64,000 nucleotides of DNA from Ypsolopha sequella (Eukaryota > Arthropoda > Insecta > Lepidoptera > Ypsolophidae), in NCBI GenBank assembly GCA_934047225.1, contig OW203992.1, positions 9,971,501 to 10,035,500 of the forward strand, read 5' to 3'. Within the stretch, counting starts at the first letter, position 1. Every line of letters starts with the position of its first letter. Shown piece after piece: positions 44,501-49,973 of this stretch. The position numbers and the translations under genes are program-made. Under the pieces are notes generated by a model that searched no databases, was not told the DNA's origin, and saw only the letters and a program-made list of their open reading frames with translations.

Positions 44501-46568
44501 TGGCTGGATAGACATCAACAACGCACACTTCGATAGCACGGGAACGCAGATGATTGAATTAACGCCATTTTACTTCGGCGAAAAGCGATACATGCAAGTT
44601 GGGCGATTCGATTTTTCGACATTACAAACTGAGGAGCTTACTACGGGGAATTCGACGGTGACTGAAATTTTAGGCTGGAACCAAGGGACTGACACGGTAT
44701 ATTTCTCCTTGATTCCGTCACATATGCCGTGGCAGAGGCAGTTGTGGGCCAGTGTTCGGGGTCATACAAGGTGTATATCGTGTAAGGAGCCATCTTGTCG
44801 GTCCATGAATGCACAGTTTGCGCCTGGGGCCGCTTATGGGATTGTTTCCTGTAGCTCTATGAATGAACCTGCCGACATCTTTTTGTACAACTGCATTGTA
44901 AGTACCGACCATTTGCATACCAGTATTTAATAAAATAGAATTGGCGGGGTTGTTCGAACGAAACCGCCCAGTGAAAGAAAACCACTTTTAACGTACACTA
45001 TTAGAGTCGATTTCAATACATTTTCGATACATTGTCGATATAGAATAGAATAGAATTTATTTCGGAAGAAGAGAGTACAGTACAAGTTACAAGAATTTAT
45101 AAGCTTAAAATCTAAGATACACATAAAGTACTAATAACAGATGTACGCTGTGTTATCCTAAAGGATTTTACGCCTGTAGTAAGGAATAACAGTAATTTGA
45201 AGGATATTTGACCCGTATTAGTATTTTGATTTTATCTAAAACAATAAAATCACATTCGGCTACACTTTTGTTAGAAAACCGTTAAATTAACGCATTTTAG
45301 GGGTTTTTTGTAAAGATATTATTCAAATTTCACAATTTTTAATTCCAAATAAACATTGATCTAAAAATAAAATTTAAGGAATTAGCCTAAAATATTGTAA
45401 TATCATTCCATAGACACCCCACAATGTGTTTGTATGAAGGTTTGCGCGTAATGACGTCTCTTTTACATCATATTTATACAAGAATACCCTAATAGAAACT
45501 ATGATTAACTAATAATTTAATTCACAGATCAGACATTATATTTCCCTATATGTACATACCATAAATATAGTTAAAGATTAAAAAAGTATTCTATGTCTAT
45601 GGTACATACTGACGATCTGAAGGACGTTGCGGGTGGCGGCTGGATGAGGATGACTGAGGACCGCCAAGAGTGGCGTAATATTGGGGAGGCCTATGTCCAG
45701 CAGTGGACGAATGCGGGCTGATGGATGGATGTGTACATAAATTTAGTGAAGCTCTATACAGAATGGAAACTTAATTATGTACTTCCTTTCGTTTTATTTA
45801 TTTTTTCCCCTCATGGTAAAGAATGACCCCCTTGACGGAAGAACATGAATAAGTTTACACTCTGTATATGACTATTACTAAGGAAATACCGAAAAAGACC
45901 ACAAACATGTACGTTTTTCAGGATGATTCATTCAAGCTACTGAAAGACAACGCGCGATTGAAGGCTAGACTGACACATTACCGCATGCCGATGAGTCTGT
46001 ACAATCATCTCAACTTCAACGAGGTGGAAAGTGTGGTGAAGCTTCAAATACCACCAGAACTAGTGCCGGGTGTGAGGTATCCAATGATTGTGAGGATCTA
46101 CGCGGGGCCTGGGACATCCAGAGTGAGGGATAGTTTTGAATTAGGTAAATGGTGGATGCACGTTGTAAAACCGTGCAGTGATTTCAACATTGGCTGTGTG
46201 AATTTGTGTCATTTTTGCTTTTTCCGTCTCACGAACTTATCAAGCGTGAATATTTTTCTTTTTTCTTATCTATTGTTACCTTAAACGTCAAAATTATTTA
46301 TTCTCATAACGGGAGAAATAATTTTAATGATAAACATACATATACTCATCCCCCACCACTGTCTCAAAGAGATTTCTATCTGCTACGATCCTAACAAACC
46401 TCGTTCGCCTCTTCTTATAGATTATGCGACATATTTAGCCACAAATAGAAGTATCATCGTGGCCTCCATAGACGTGCGAGGGTCGAACGCTCTTGGGGTG
46501 GACGCGATGCACGCTGTCAACAATGCTCTCGGGACCGTCGAGGTTTTTGATACGTTAGCTGCTATTAG
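19782..46568 (+). CDS. DPP4: Dipeptidyl peptidase IV family gene (S9B), 5' part, 10 exons
   Basis: Spliced gene, about 588 codons in the window. Family members cleave X-Pro or X-Ala dipeptides from peptide N-termini and are secreted or membrane-bound. A signal peptide is seen at about residues 1-22 with no charged cytoplasmic leader, which suggests secretion. A beta-propeller follows (about 40-465) with Arg116 (human Arg125) and the DWIYEEEVF block whose Glu194-Glu195 match the N-terminus-binding pair; then the start of the hydrolase domain with Tyr525 in VRIYAGPG (oxyanion tyrosine). Sequons NDT, NIS and NST fit an extracellular protein. All nine junctions agree in phase. The catalytic Ser, Asp and His are not in the window, since exon 10 ends about 20 residues before the expected GWSYGG. 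Whether the gene is complete and active cannot be judged. Confidence 0.9.
20101..20612 (-). mobile_element. tRNA-derived SINE split by a LINE 3' end
   Basis: Minus-oriented SINE; the tRNA-like head is at the right end (complement of GAGCTACCGCCGC), followed by the body containing CGCCGTACTTCGGGCACAAA. The copy is interrupted at 20212-20372 by a LINE fragment with a 7-bp target duplication (TATTACG). The region near the B-box has been altered by a short (AATTC)n expansion. Confidence 0.75.
20212..20372 (-). mobile_element. 5'-truncated LINE 3' end with TCTA tail
   Basis: On the minus strand the fragment ends AATAAAGCTTTTC followed by a (TCTA)n tail. It is flanked by the direct repeat TATTACG at 20205-20211 and 20373-20379. 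Minus-strand translation includes DVKTSIVVQNGDMKHAEW, a LINE C-terminal-like stretch. The short minus-strand frame at 20178-20432 is this fragment. Confidence 0.75.
20890..21660 (+). repeat. Dispersed lepidopteran repeat, family B copy 2
   Basis: Same order of blocks as 6083-6680: GAGTTCCGTACCCAAAGGG, GGGTCTCTAGCTCTTAGACG, GGGTTACGTCC, ending AACTTGGCAGGTTTTTC. Longer than copy 1 because of extra AT-rich sequence near its end. Confidence 0.75.
21787..21881. mobile_element. Small palindromic MITE (95 bp)
   Basis: GTACCATCGAAGAAATTTCC and GCAGACCCACTTTT at the left reappear as complements at the right (AAAGTGGGTCTGCG, CTCGATAGTAC). Non-coding hairpin. Confidence 0.7.
22259..22511. mobile_element. 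Palindromic MITE, TATACAAGGTGTAACAG family, copy 1
   Basis: Ends TATACAAGGTGTAACAGAAA and its near-perfect complement, with arms of about 95 bp (GAAGAGCTTATTCAGTCAATGG). Other copies at 29094-29271 and 42274-42542. Confidence 0.8.
22614..22962. mobile_element. Fold-back element with CCCATCGGCTCA repeats
   Basis: TTCCCATCGGCTCA occurs twice in the left arm and its complement TGAGCCGATGGGAA twice in the right arm, with TTTCCCAACGGACC / GGTCCGTTGGGAAAA inside. Palindromic over about 350 bp, no coding capacity. Confidence 0.75.
23293..23564. mobile_element. Palindromic MITE, TATACCAGGTGAATTTTTGATCATC
   Basis: The left end TATACCAGGTGA and the right end TCACCTTGTATA are complementary, as are inner blocks AGTGATCAGTAT / ATACTGATCACT and ACAATTTTGGTGAAATTCGT / ACGAATTTCACAAAAATTGT. 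About 270 bp. Confidence 0.75.
23567..23907 (-). mobile_element. tRNA-derived SINE, complete-looking, minus orientation
   Basis: On the minus strand the head reads GGTAGCTCAGGGGTAGAACG (A-box region), then CCAGGTTCGATCTACGG (B-box), as in a tRNA, followed by the body shared with the copies at 17331, 20101 and 38749. The clearest tRNA-like head of the family in this window. Confidence 0.8.
24301..24904. mobile_element. Non-autonomous hAT-like element with 8-bp duplication
   Basis: Flanked by the direct repeat ACAGGCTA at 24293-24300 and 24905-24912. Both ends carry CATCGATG-type motifs and GATGCAATACATCGA in inverted orientation. An 8-bp duplication is the hAT signature; the terminal inverted repeats are weak and no transposase frame exists. 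Confidence 0.65.
25325..25869. mobile_element. Palindromic MITE, TATACAGGGTGTAATCG, 545 bp
   Basis: Arms of about 190 bp are inverted copies: CGTTAAGTGTGACCAGGCGA with its complement, CCGTAACTATTACAGATATC with its complement, and AGAAGTATCCAAAATTTT with its complement. Non-coding. Confidence 0.8.
25866..26130. mobile_element. Second palindromic element abutting the first
   Basis: TATAAGGTTAAA at the left end and TTTAACCTTATA at the right end. Inner arms match inverted: AATTAGTTGGCGAAA / TTTCGCCAACTAAT and TATATGAACAACT / AGTTGTTCATATA. It shares the four bases TATA with the right end of the preceding element. Confidence 0.75.
26140..26612 (+). repeat. Retroelement 3' part with TTTGAA tail, copy 2
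   Basis: Matches 8140-8588 in order and orientation and ends AAATAAACTATTTGAATTTGAATTTG. This copy carries an extra block (GGTATGGGTTCAGGCGG) missing from copy 1. Confidence 0.7.
26613..26953. other. No gene seen (intron 1)
   Basis: Short reading frames only; nothing recognised. Confidence 0.4.
26954..27178. mobile_element. Fold-back MITE, CCTATTxTGTATC ends
   Basis: CCCTATTCTGTATCTTTAG at the left and CTAGAGATACACAATAGG at the right are complementary, as are CCTATCATCAAAAACATA and its partner. About 225 bp. Confidence 0.7.
27179..27664. other. No gene seen (intron 1)
   Basis: Nothing recognised in this stretch. Confidence 0.4.
27665..28080 (+). repeat. Dispersed repeat with GTGACGTCAC motif, copy 2
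   Basis: Inverted counterpart of 14200-14626. It carries two ATGACGTCAC/GTGACGTCAC-type palindromes (near 27760 and 27940), GTCATCTAGCTGTCAAATTA and ATAATTTAATCTAAGCGAAT. Confidence 0.75.
28081..28842. other. No gene seen (intron 1)
   Basis: Mixed AT-rich sequence, no element boundary recognised. Confidence 0.4.
28843..29085 (+). repeat. Local direct duplication
   Basis: A block containing CCGAAAATTACTCT occurs at 28843-28905 and again at 29021-29080 with mismatches. Between them ATTATTCTTGCGTTAAAAGA is shared with 17660-17690, so this is part of a dispersed repeat. Confidence 0.5.
29094..29271. mobile_element. Palindromic MITE, TATACAAGGTGTAACAG family, copy 2
   Basis: Shorter copy (178 bp) of the family at 22259-22511; same ends and arms, with part of the centre deleted. 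Confidence 0.8.
29313..29758. mobile_element. Fold-back element with opposed tRNA B-box motifs
   Basis: Arms of about 150 bp (CTATGCCACATGGAGGGAAA, GGTACTTTCCCTCCATGTGG) enclose a short centre. Each arm holds one copy of the B-box-like CGGGTTCGATTCCCGG, minus-oriented in the left arm (29439-29455) and plus-oriented in the right arm (29614-29629). The match to a tRNA T-arm is strong, but no A-box or full cloverleaf is seen. Confidence 0.7.
29759..30175. other. No gene seen (intron 1)
   Basis: Nothing recognised beyond short reading frames. Confidence 0.4.
30176..30350 (+). repeat. Short dispersed repeat related to 4646-5270
   Basis: Starts TTTCGTCCGCGGTTCCAACC and ends with CAAATCCGTTGAGTAGTTCT and ACAGACAGACT, the same 3' layout as the longer repeat at 4646. 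Confidence 0.5.
30740..30900. mobile_element. MITE with TTAGGCACCGA termini
   Basis: TTAGGCACCGATCGTACAGA at the left is inverted at the right as TCTGTGTGGTCGGTGCCTAA. The inner GCGTTCTGCGTTCTG motif pairs with CAGAACGCAAAACG. A TTA/TAA boundary recalls PIF/Harbinger elements, but this is not proven. Confidence 0.65.
31176..31436. mobile_element. hAT-type MITE (261 bp) with 8-bp duplication
   Basis: Termini CAGGGGTCGGCAACC and GGTTGCCGACCCCTG, flanked by ATTTAAAG at 31168-31175 and 31437-31444. CAGGGGTCGGCAA ends are known from hAT (Charlie-like) elements of many animals. No transposase. Confidence 0.9.
31651..31932. mobile_element. Mini Penelope-like element, inverted dimer of terminal segments
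   Basis: A 282-bp element made of a minus-oriented PLE terminus (31651-31806: first codons of the PLE ORF and the 3' part of the PLE terminal repeat) joined to a plus-oriented terminus (31807-31932). Sequence matches 48402-48520, 59060-59220 and 62970-63129. Flanked by the 12-bp direct repeat CACATTTTTTTT at 31639-31650 and 31933-31944. Contains no RT or endonuclease. Confidence 0.85.
32100..33195. mobile_element. GC-rich element with inverted ends, split by a family C repeat
   Basis: The left end ATAAGACGTAAGGCGAGGAC and GGGGCGAAGAC is inverted at the right end as GTCTTCGCCCC and GTCCCCGTCTTAT. The inside is GC-rich non-coding sequence, and the family C repeat (32162-32897) is inserted near the left end. 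The right end stops only about 50 bp before exon 2 of the DPP4-family gene. Confidence 0.6.
32162..32897 (+). repeat. Dispersed lepidopteran repeat, family C copy 1
   Basis: Begins TTTTTAGGGTTCCGTAGTCA followed by a GTCT tandem tract, contains TTTTTCGATCCAGGGTTCTG, ends CGCTTGGCCGGTTTTT. Second copy at 35424-35857 in the same orientation. Confidence 0.75.
33242..33404 (+). CDS. DPP4: DPP4-family exon 2 (signal peptide)
   Basis: Acceptor TTATTCTCAG, donor G|GTACTA; 163 bp, phase 0 in and phase 1 out. Encodes VSHTVILQAALGTLLLVHYT (hydrophobic signal segment) and then RTFTLEELIPPRAELYPER, ending in QWIS before exon 3. An in-frame ATG at 33191 just upstream would give a longer N-terminus if the upstream exon were not used. 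Confidence 0.85.
33405..34045 (+). mobile_element. Start of intron 2; LINE 3' end at about 33690-34045
   Basis: A frame reading APLTRALQLLNRIHDHTDIF and SLSEFTRTALY resembles the C-terminus of LINE reverse transcriptases. It is followed by an AT-rich 3'UTR and an (AATA)n tail at 34024-34045. 5' truncated, not functional. Confidence 0.55.
34046..35423. other. No gene seen (intron 2)
   Basis: AT-rich intron sequence; the short frames here lack codon bias and homology. Confidence 0.45.
35424..35857 (+). repeat. Dispersed lepidopteran repeat, family C copy 2
   Basis: Starts TTTTTTAGGGTTCCGTGGTC with a longer GTCT tandem tract and ends CACTTAGCCGGTTTTA. About 300 bp shorter than copy 1, through loss of the 3' section. 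Confidence 0.75.
35858..36498. other. No gene seen (intron 2)
   Basis: AT-rich; GAGCTGAAAACCAGC near 36058 recurs at about 6806, hinting at an old shared repeat. Confidence 0.4.
36499..36573 (+). repeat. Two-copy tandem duplication
   Basis: ACATGTGTGGTACTGAGTAC followed by TGAGTCCCTTACA occurs twice; the second unit has one extra TGAGTAC. Confidence 0.8.
36623..37582. mobile_element. TTAA-flanked fold-back MITE (960 bp)
   Basis: Flanked by TTAA at 36619-36622 and 37583-37586. Inverted arms of about 160 bp share AAATTAGCAGCTCG and GTGGCTGTTACG with their complements, with mismatches. No transposase. Same target preference as 1613-1969 but unrelated sequence. Confidence 0.65.
37722..38040 (-). 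mobile_element. LINE 3' fragment, minus copy
   Basis: Complement of the family at 9781 and 17765. Its GCCCATACTCACACACGCTGG stretch shows what the uninterrupted junction at the 10021/13537 insertion site looks like. Confidence 0.75.
38303..38397 (+). CDS. DPP4: DPP4-family exon 3
   Basis: Acceptor TCTCTGTTTCAG, donor CTG|GTAAGA; 95 bp, phase 1 in, phase 0 out. With the last base of exon 2 it encodes GTEYIFTEPGVGIKKHDVSS and IISTFLHQYDL, matching the first propeller blade of DPP4 proteins. Confidence 0.9.
38749..39054 (-). mobile_element. tRNA-derived SINE in intron 3
   Basis: Same family and orientation as 23567-23907, with a partly deleted head: the complement of GGGGATCGAACCTGG (B-box) is followed by a shortened A-box region. 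Confidence 0.75.
39312..39389 (+). CDS. DPP4: DPP4-family exon 4
   Basis: Acceptor TTTTTTGTTGCAG, donor AAG|GTAATG; 78 bp, phase 0 both sides. Encodes LELGGRTLSDLSQDGKYMLL and TANRRK, a propeller strand pair. Confidence 0.9.
39390..40774. other. Intron 4, no gene seen
   Basis: AT-rich intron; no recognisable element. Confidence 0.6.
40775..40827 (+). CDS. DPP4: DPP4-family exon 5
   Basis: Acceptor AAATTTTCAG, donor AA|GTAAGT; 53 bp, phase 0 in, phase 2 out. Encodes VYRYSSIAEYSVYDLEK; the Arg in VYR aligns with human DPP4 Arg125, which contacts the substrate backbone. Confidence 0.9.
41262..41413. mobile_element. Fold-back MITE in intron 5
   Basis: CTACAAAACGCTGTTTAACT and its complement at the other end, continuing with TTAGACTGTGTTTAAAT. 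About 150 bp, ending 80 bp before exon 6. Confidence 0.7.
41494..41681 (+). CDS. DPP4: DPP4-family exon 6
   Basis: Acceptor TTGTCTTTAG, donor G|GTACAG; 188 bp, phase 2 in, phase 1 out. Encodes THSKIGEGPLQVVLWGPGRS through YFGVTDWIYE, the propeller segment leading into the double-Glu motif. Confidence 0.95.
41710..42230 (+). pseudogene. GAAT microsatellite and LINE C-terminal fragment in intron 6
   Basis: A (GAAT)n tract at 41710-41740 is followed at 41936-42213 by a degraded frame reading GRSRRTYANHIDDVLKKGKV and RACIIRLMDVEEAEEMCQDR then RWKSVVSA and a stop, a typical LINE polyprotein C-terminus. A frameshift near 42000 separates an upstream piece (MVQCFGHMRRMNESR). Confidence 0.65.
42274..42542. 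mobile_element. Palindromic MITE, TATACAAGGTGTAACAG family, copy 3
   Basis: Ends TATACAACGTGTAACAG and its complement, arms as in 22259-22511, full-length centre. Confidence 0.8.
42543..43487. other. Rest of intron 6, no gene seen
   Basis: AT-rich, no element recognised. Confidence 0.5.
43488..43657 (+). CDS. DPP4: DPP4-family exon 7 (double-Glu motif)
   Basis: Acceptor CAATATTTACAG, donor AAG|GTTAGT; 170 bp, phase 1 in, phase 0 out. Completes YEEEVFNAPGALWFSPGGTY; the Glu pair binds the free N-terminus of substrates in DPP4-type enzymes. Ends in YPQTVVFKYPK, also strongly conserved. Confidence 0.95.
43658..44252. other. Intron 7, no gene seen
   Basis: AT-rich intron of 595 bp. Confidence 0.6.
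44253..44897 (+). CDS. DPP4: DPP4-family exon 8 (main propeller exon)
   Basis: Acceptor TTTCGCCAG, donor ATT|GTAAGT; 645 bp, phase 0 both sides, 215 codons, the largest exon. Encodes RTNPTPGLRVFKLTEPNSEP at its start and the Cys-rich segment RCISCKEPSCRSMNAQFAPG near its end, matching the disulphide-bearing propeller region of DPP4 proteins. Two N-glycosylation sequons (NIS, NST). Confidence 0.95.
44898..45921 (+). other. Intron 8 with a LINE C-terminal scrap
   Basis: At 45640-45722 the frame WMRMTEDRQEWRNIGEAYVQ and QWTNAG then stop is a LINE C-terminus of the same kind as 17765-18112. An AGAATAGAAT tract lies near 45045. Otherwise intron. Confidence 0.6.
45922..46144 (+). CDS. DPP4: DPP4-family exon 9 (start of hydrolase domain)
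   Basis: Acceptor TACGTTTTTCAG, donor G|GTAAAT; 223 bp, phase 0 in, phase 1 out. Encodes QIPPELVPGVRYPMIVRIYA and GPGTSRVRDSFEL; the Tyr in RIYAGPG aligns with oxyanion-hole Tyr547 of human DPP4. Confidence 0.95.
46421..46568 (+). CDS. DPP4: DPP4-family exon 10 (last exon in the window)
   Basis: Acceptor CGCCTCTTCTTATAG, donor AG|GTGAGT; 148 bp, phase 1 in, phase 2 out. Encodes DYATYLATNRSIIVASIDVR and GSNALGVDAMHAVNNALGTV, ending EVFDTLAAIR. In the family the nucleophile Ser follows about 20 residues later, so it is expected in exon 11, beyond the repeats. Confidence 0.95.
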
Positions 46569-46592
46569 GTGAGTTATTGATTATTACTTTAC

Positions 46593-48401
46593 TGATTTTT
46601 AGTCTTCTGCCCGCGTTGACAGAGAACTTCCCCATCTTCTTCCTCTTCCTCGTCCTGTAATACTAATATTTTAGCCTTCTGCCCGCGTTGAAAGAGAACT
46701 TCCCCATCTTCTTCATCTTCCTCGTTCTGTAATACTAATATTTTTGCCTTCTGCCCGTGTTGAAAGAGAACTTCCCCATCTTCTTCATCTTCCTCGTCCT
46801 GTAATCCTAATATTTTAGTCTTCTGCCCGTGTTGAAAGAGAACTTCCCCATCTTCTTCATCTTCCTCGTCCTGTAATCCTAATATTTTAGCCTTCTGCCC
46901 GTGTTGAAAGAGAACTTCCCCATCTTCTTCATCTTCCTCGTCCTGTAATCTTAATATTTTAGTCTTCTGCCCGTGTTGAAAGAGAACTTCCCCATCTTCT
47001 TCATCTTCCTCGTCCTGTAATCCTAATATTTTAGCCTTCTGCCCGTGTTGAAAGAGAACTTCCCCATCTTCTTCATCTTCCTCGTCCTGTAATCCTAATA
47101 TTTTAGTCTTCTGCCCGTGTTGAAAGAGAACTTCCCCATCTTCTTCATCTTCCTCGTCCTGTAATCCTAATATTTTAGTCTTCTGCCCGTGTTGAAAGAG
47201 AACTTCCCCATCTTCTTCATCTTCCTCGTCCTGTAATACTAATATTTTAGCCTTCTGCCCGCGTTGAAAGAGAACTTCCCCATCTTCTTCCTCTTCGTCG
47301 TCCTGCAATACTAATATTTTAGCCTTCTGCCCGCGTTGAAAGAGAACTTCCCCATCTTCTTCATCTTCCTCGTCCTGTAATCCTAATATTTTAGCCTTCT
47401 GCCCGTGTTGAAAGAGAACTTCCCCATCTTCTTCATCTTCCTCGTCCTGTAATACTAATATTTTAGCCTTCTGCCCGCGTTGAAAGAGAACTTCCCCATC
47501 TTCTTCATTTTCCTCGTCCTGTAATCCTAATATTTTAGTCTTCTGCCCGCGTTGAAAGAGAACTTCCCCATCTTCTTCATCTTCCTCGTCCTGTAATACT
47601 AATATTTTAGCCTTCTGCCCGCGTTGAAAGAGAACTTCCCCATCTTCTTCCTCTTCGTCGTCCTGCAATACTAATATTTTAGCCTTCTGCCCGCGTTGAA
47701 AGAGAACTTCCCCATCTTCTTCATCTTCCTCGTCCTGTAATCCTAATATTTTAGTCTTCTGCCCGCGTTGAAAGAGAACTTCCCCATCTTCTTCATCTTC
47801 CTCGTCCTGTAATACTAATATTTTAGCCTTCTGCCCGCGTTGAAAGAGAACTTCCCCATCTTCTTCCTCTTCGTCGTCCTGCAATACTAATATTTTAGCC
47901 TTCTGCCCGCGTTGAAAGAGAACTTCCCCATATTCTTCCACTTCCTCGTCCTGTAATACTAATATTTTAGCCTTCTGCCCGCGTTGAAAGAGAACTTCCC
48001 CATCTTCTTCCTCTTCGTCGTCCTGCAATACTAATATTTTAGCCTTCTGCCCGCGTTGAAAGAGAACTTCCCCATCTTCTTCCTCTTCGTCGTCCTGTAA
48101 TACTAATATTTTAGCCTTCTGCCCGCGTTGAAAGAGAACTTCCCCATCTTCTTCCTCTTCGTCGTCCTGTAATACTAATATTTTAGCCTTCTGCCCGCGT
48201 TGAAAGAGAACTTCCCCATCTTCTTCCTCTTCGTCGTCCTGTAATACTAATATTTTAGCCTTCTGCCCGCGTTGAAAGAGAACTTCCTCATCTTCTTCCT
48301 CTTCGTCGTCCTGTAATACTAATATTTTGGCCTTCTGCCCGCGTTGAAAGAGAACTTCCCCATCTTCTTCATCTTCCTCGTCCTGCAATACTAATATTTT
48401 A
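46593..48401. repeat. 72-bp minisatellite, left array (25 units)
   Basis: About 25 tandem units of 72 bp beginning 24 bp after exon 10. Variants fall in blocks: CGTGTTGAAAG with TAATCCTAAT units at about 46740-47220, then CGCGTTGAAAG units with either CATCTTCCTCG or CTCTTCGTCG. Since 72 is a multiple of three, the minus strand stays open for 599 codons (acidic repeat with GEVLFQRGQKAKILVLQ), but this frame has no ATG and is probably incidental. The array resumes at 63130. Confidence 0.9.
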
Positions 48402-48761
48402 TCTTGAATTAAAACACTTGTACTGTAGTTTCACTTTATTTTTGGTTAACTCCCAACCGGTTTCGGATTTTACTCCATTTTCAAGGGAAGATCTTAAATA
48501 AAAATATTTCACATGATTCCAGGCACTAGCTCTGAGCAACGTAAACAATGATAATGTTGACAAAAACTATAATTAAGTAGGTAGGTCGAAAATGTATCAG
48601 TGATGGCATGCGATAAAATTACCCGAAAAATGGGGAATTTACATACAATAACATATAATGTTTATTTAATGTCAGTTTAAATGTCAAATGAGTCCTAATA
48701 GGCATAAATGTCAAATTAAATGAGATAAAAATATAATAATTTAAATTGTTAAATGGATTAA
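48402..48761 (-). repeat. PLE terminal repeat (pseudo-LTR) of copy A
   Basis: Nearly identical to 59101-59458 (same orientation) and 62728-63090 (inverted). Contains ATCCGAAACCGGTTGGGAG on the minus strand: a GAAAC box next to a small GGA/TCC hairpin, reminiscent of hammerhead ribozyme cores known from PLE terminal repeats, but the CUGAUGA box is degenerate. Confidence 0.85.
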
Positions 48762-49526
48762 TTAATTAAAATAATGAAGTAGCGGCGATCTATTGACTTC
48801 TAACTGCTGATTTAAAATGTTTTCGTGGTTTTTGTGTAAAAGCTTATTGATCTCCAATGCTTCTAAGGCGGTCATTTTTCTACCTTTTTTGCACACGTGG
48901 AGGGCTTTAAAGTTTTGTGTTATATCAAAGGTATGGTTTTCACTTATGAGGTGATCGGCAAAATTAGAATTTGATGTTTTTTTATGGCGCCAGCTACTTA
49001 CATGTTCTTTGATTCGGGTATCAAATGACCTGCCTGTCTGTCCTATATATTTTTTGTGACAGTCGTGACATGACAGCTCATAAATGCCACTCTTGTTTAT
49101 TGTTTTTGTGAGGTCTTTGTTATTACAAAGGATGTTTTTGAGAGATTTTGTGGTATAAAAGGCAGGTTTATGATTTCCCATAGTTCTGGAACATTTATAT
49201 GATATCTTTCCTAAAAACGGCAATTTAACCCACGGTTTTGTATTTGAAGGAGTTGGTGTCTCGCCTTGGTATAATAAAGTATTGGCCATTTTTCTTTTCT
49301 TATTGAAAATAATTTTATCAACCGTTTTAGGATCATATCCGTTATTAAAAGCAATAGTTTTTAGTGTATCTACTTCTTGCTTGAAATGTTTTTGACTTAA
49401 CGGGATGTGCAGAAGCCTGTGGATCATTGAGTAGAAAAAAGCTAGTTTATGTGAGTTGGGGTGTTTTGAAGTTGAATGTATTATAGTGTCTGTAGTAGTG
49501 GGTTTTCTAAAAATATTGAACGTGTG
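48762..49526 (-). CDS. PLE copy A ORF, C-terminal part (GIY-YIG endonuclease)
   Basis: C-terminal third of a Penelope reverse transcriptase, separated from its N-terminal part (57406-59099) by the BEL/Pao insertion. Encodes the FRKPTTTD and SKHPNSHK region and the GIY-YIG nuclease (SGIYELSCHDC, KYIGQTGRSFDTRIKEH) that is thought to nick target DNA. The upstream minus-strand frame to 49592 runs into LTR sequence and is not native. Confidence 0.9.
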   Translation of the reverse strand, partial: HTFNIFRKPTTTDTIIHSTSKHPNSHKLAFFYSMIHRLLHIPLSQKHFKQEVDTLKTIAFNNGYDPKTVDKIIFNKKRKMANTLLYQGETPTPSNTKPWVKLPFLGKISYKCSRTMGNHKPAFYTTKSLKNILCNNKDLTKTINKSGIYELSCHDCHKKYIGQTGRSFDTRIKEHVSSWRHKKTSNSNFADHLISENHTFDITQNFKALHVCKKGRKMTALEALEINKLLHKNHENILNQQLEVNRSPLLHYFN

Positions 49527-49973
49527 TGTAATCGCGGGATTACAGAAACTGCAGGGCGGATGGGATTTGACACAGGAGAATTGTGGAAACAATGTGGGTG
49601 CACTGACTGACCTGTGTTATATGTTGTTCTTGGTGTTTTCGGTGAGCCGACGAAACGCGCCGCGTGTCGTCTCCCCTCGTTGAGCTGATTAATGCTGGCA
49701 CTTTGGGCAGTGATGAGCTGGATGTCTTGAAGTATTACACAGCACTTATATGTTCACAAGACACGGTGAATACGCGAGATTGTTTGTATCGGCGGCACGA
49801 ATGTTTATACACGTGTGTCGTTCTCTCGAGAGTTCGGACGCAACAGAATGAAGCCAGCGCCCGCGCGCGCCTCGACCGGCGCGCGGCGGGGAGGGGGTGG
49901 TCGTTCGCGCATGCGCACGCGAATGACACGTCATGTTCTAACGTCATGCTGGTAACGTAGTGTAGCGTGAACA
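49527..49973 (-). repeat. BEL/Pao 3' LTR
   Basis: 447 bp, same length and apparently same sequence as 56959-57405. Its minus-strand first 43 bp encode the last residues of pol and its stop. The purine-rich primer site expected just upstream is atypical: the adjacent sense sequence is C-rich, ending CCCCCCCAGGA. Confidence 0.95.

Noticed and set aside
46593..48401. CRISPR array
   Set aside because: Tandem 72-bp units without unique spacers, in a eukaryotic intron: a minisatellite.
49664..49960. 98-codon frame (also at 57096-57392)
   Set aside because: Lies entirely within the LTR of a minus-oriented element, is duplicated only because LTRs are, and has no homology.
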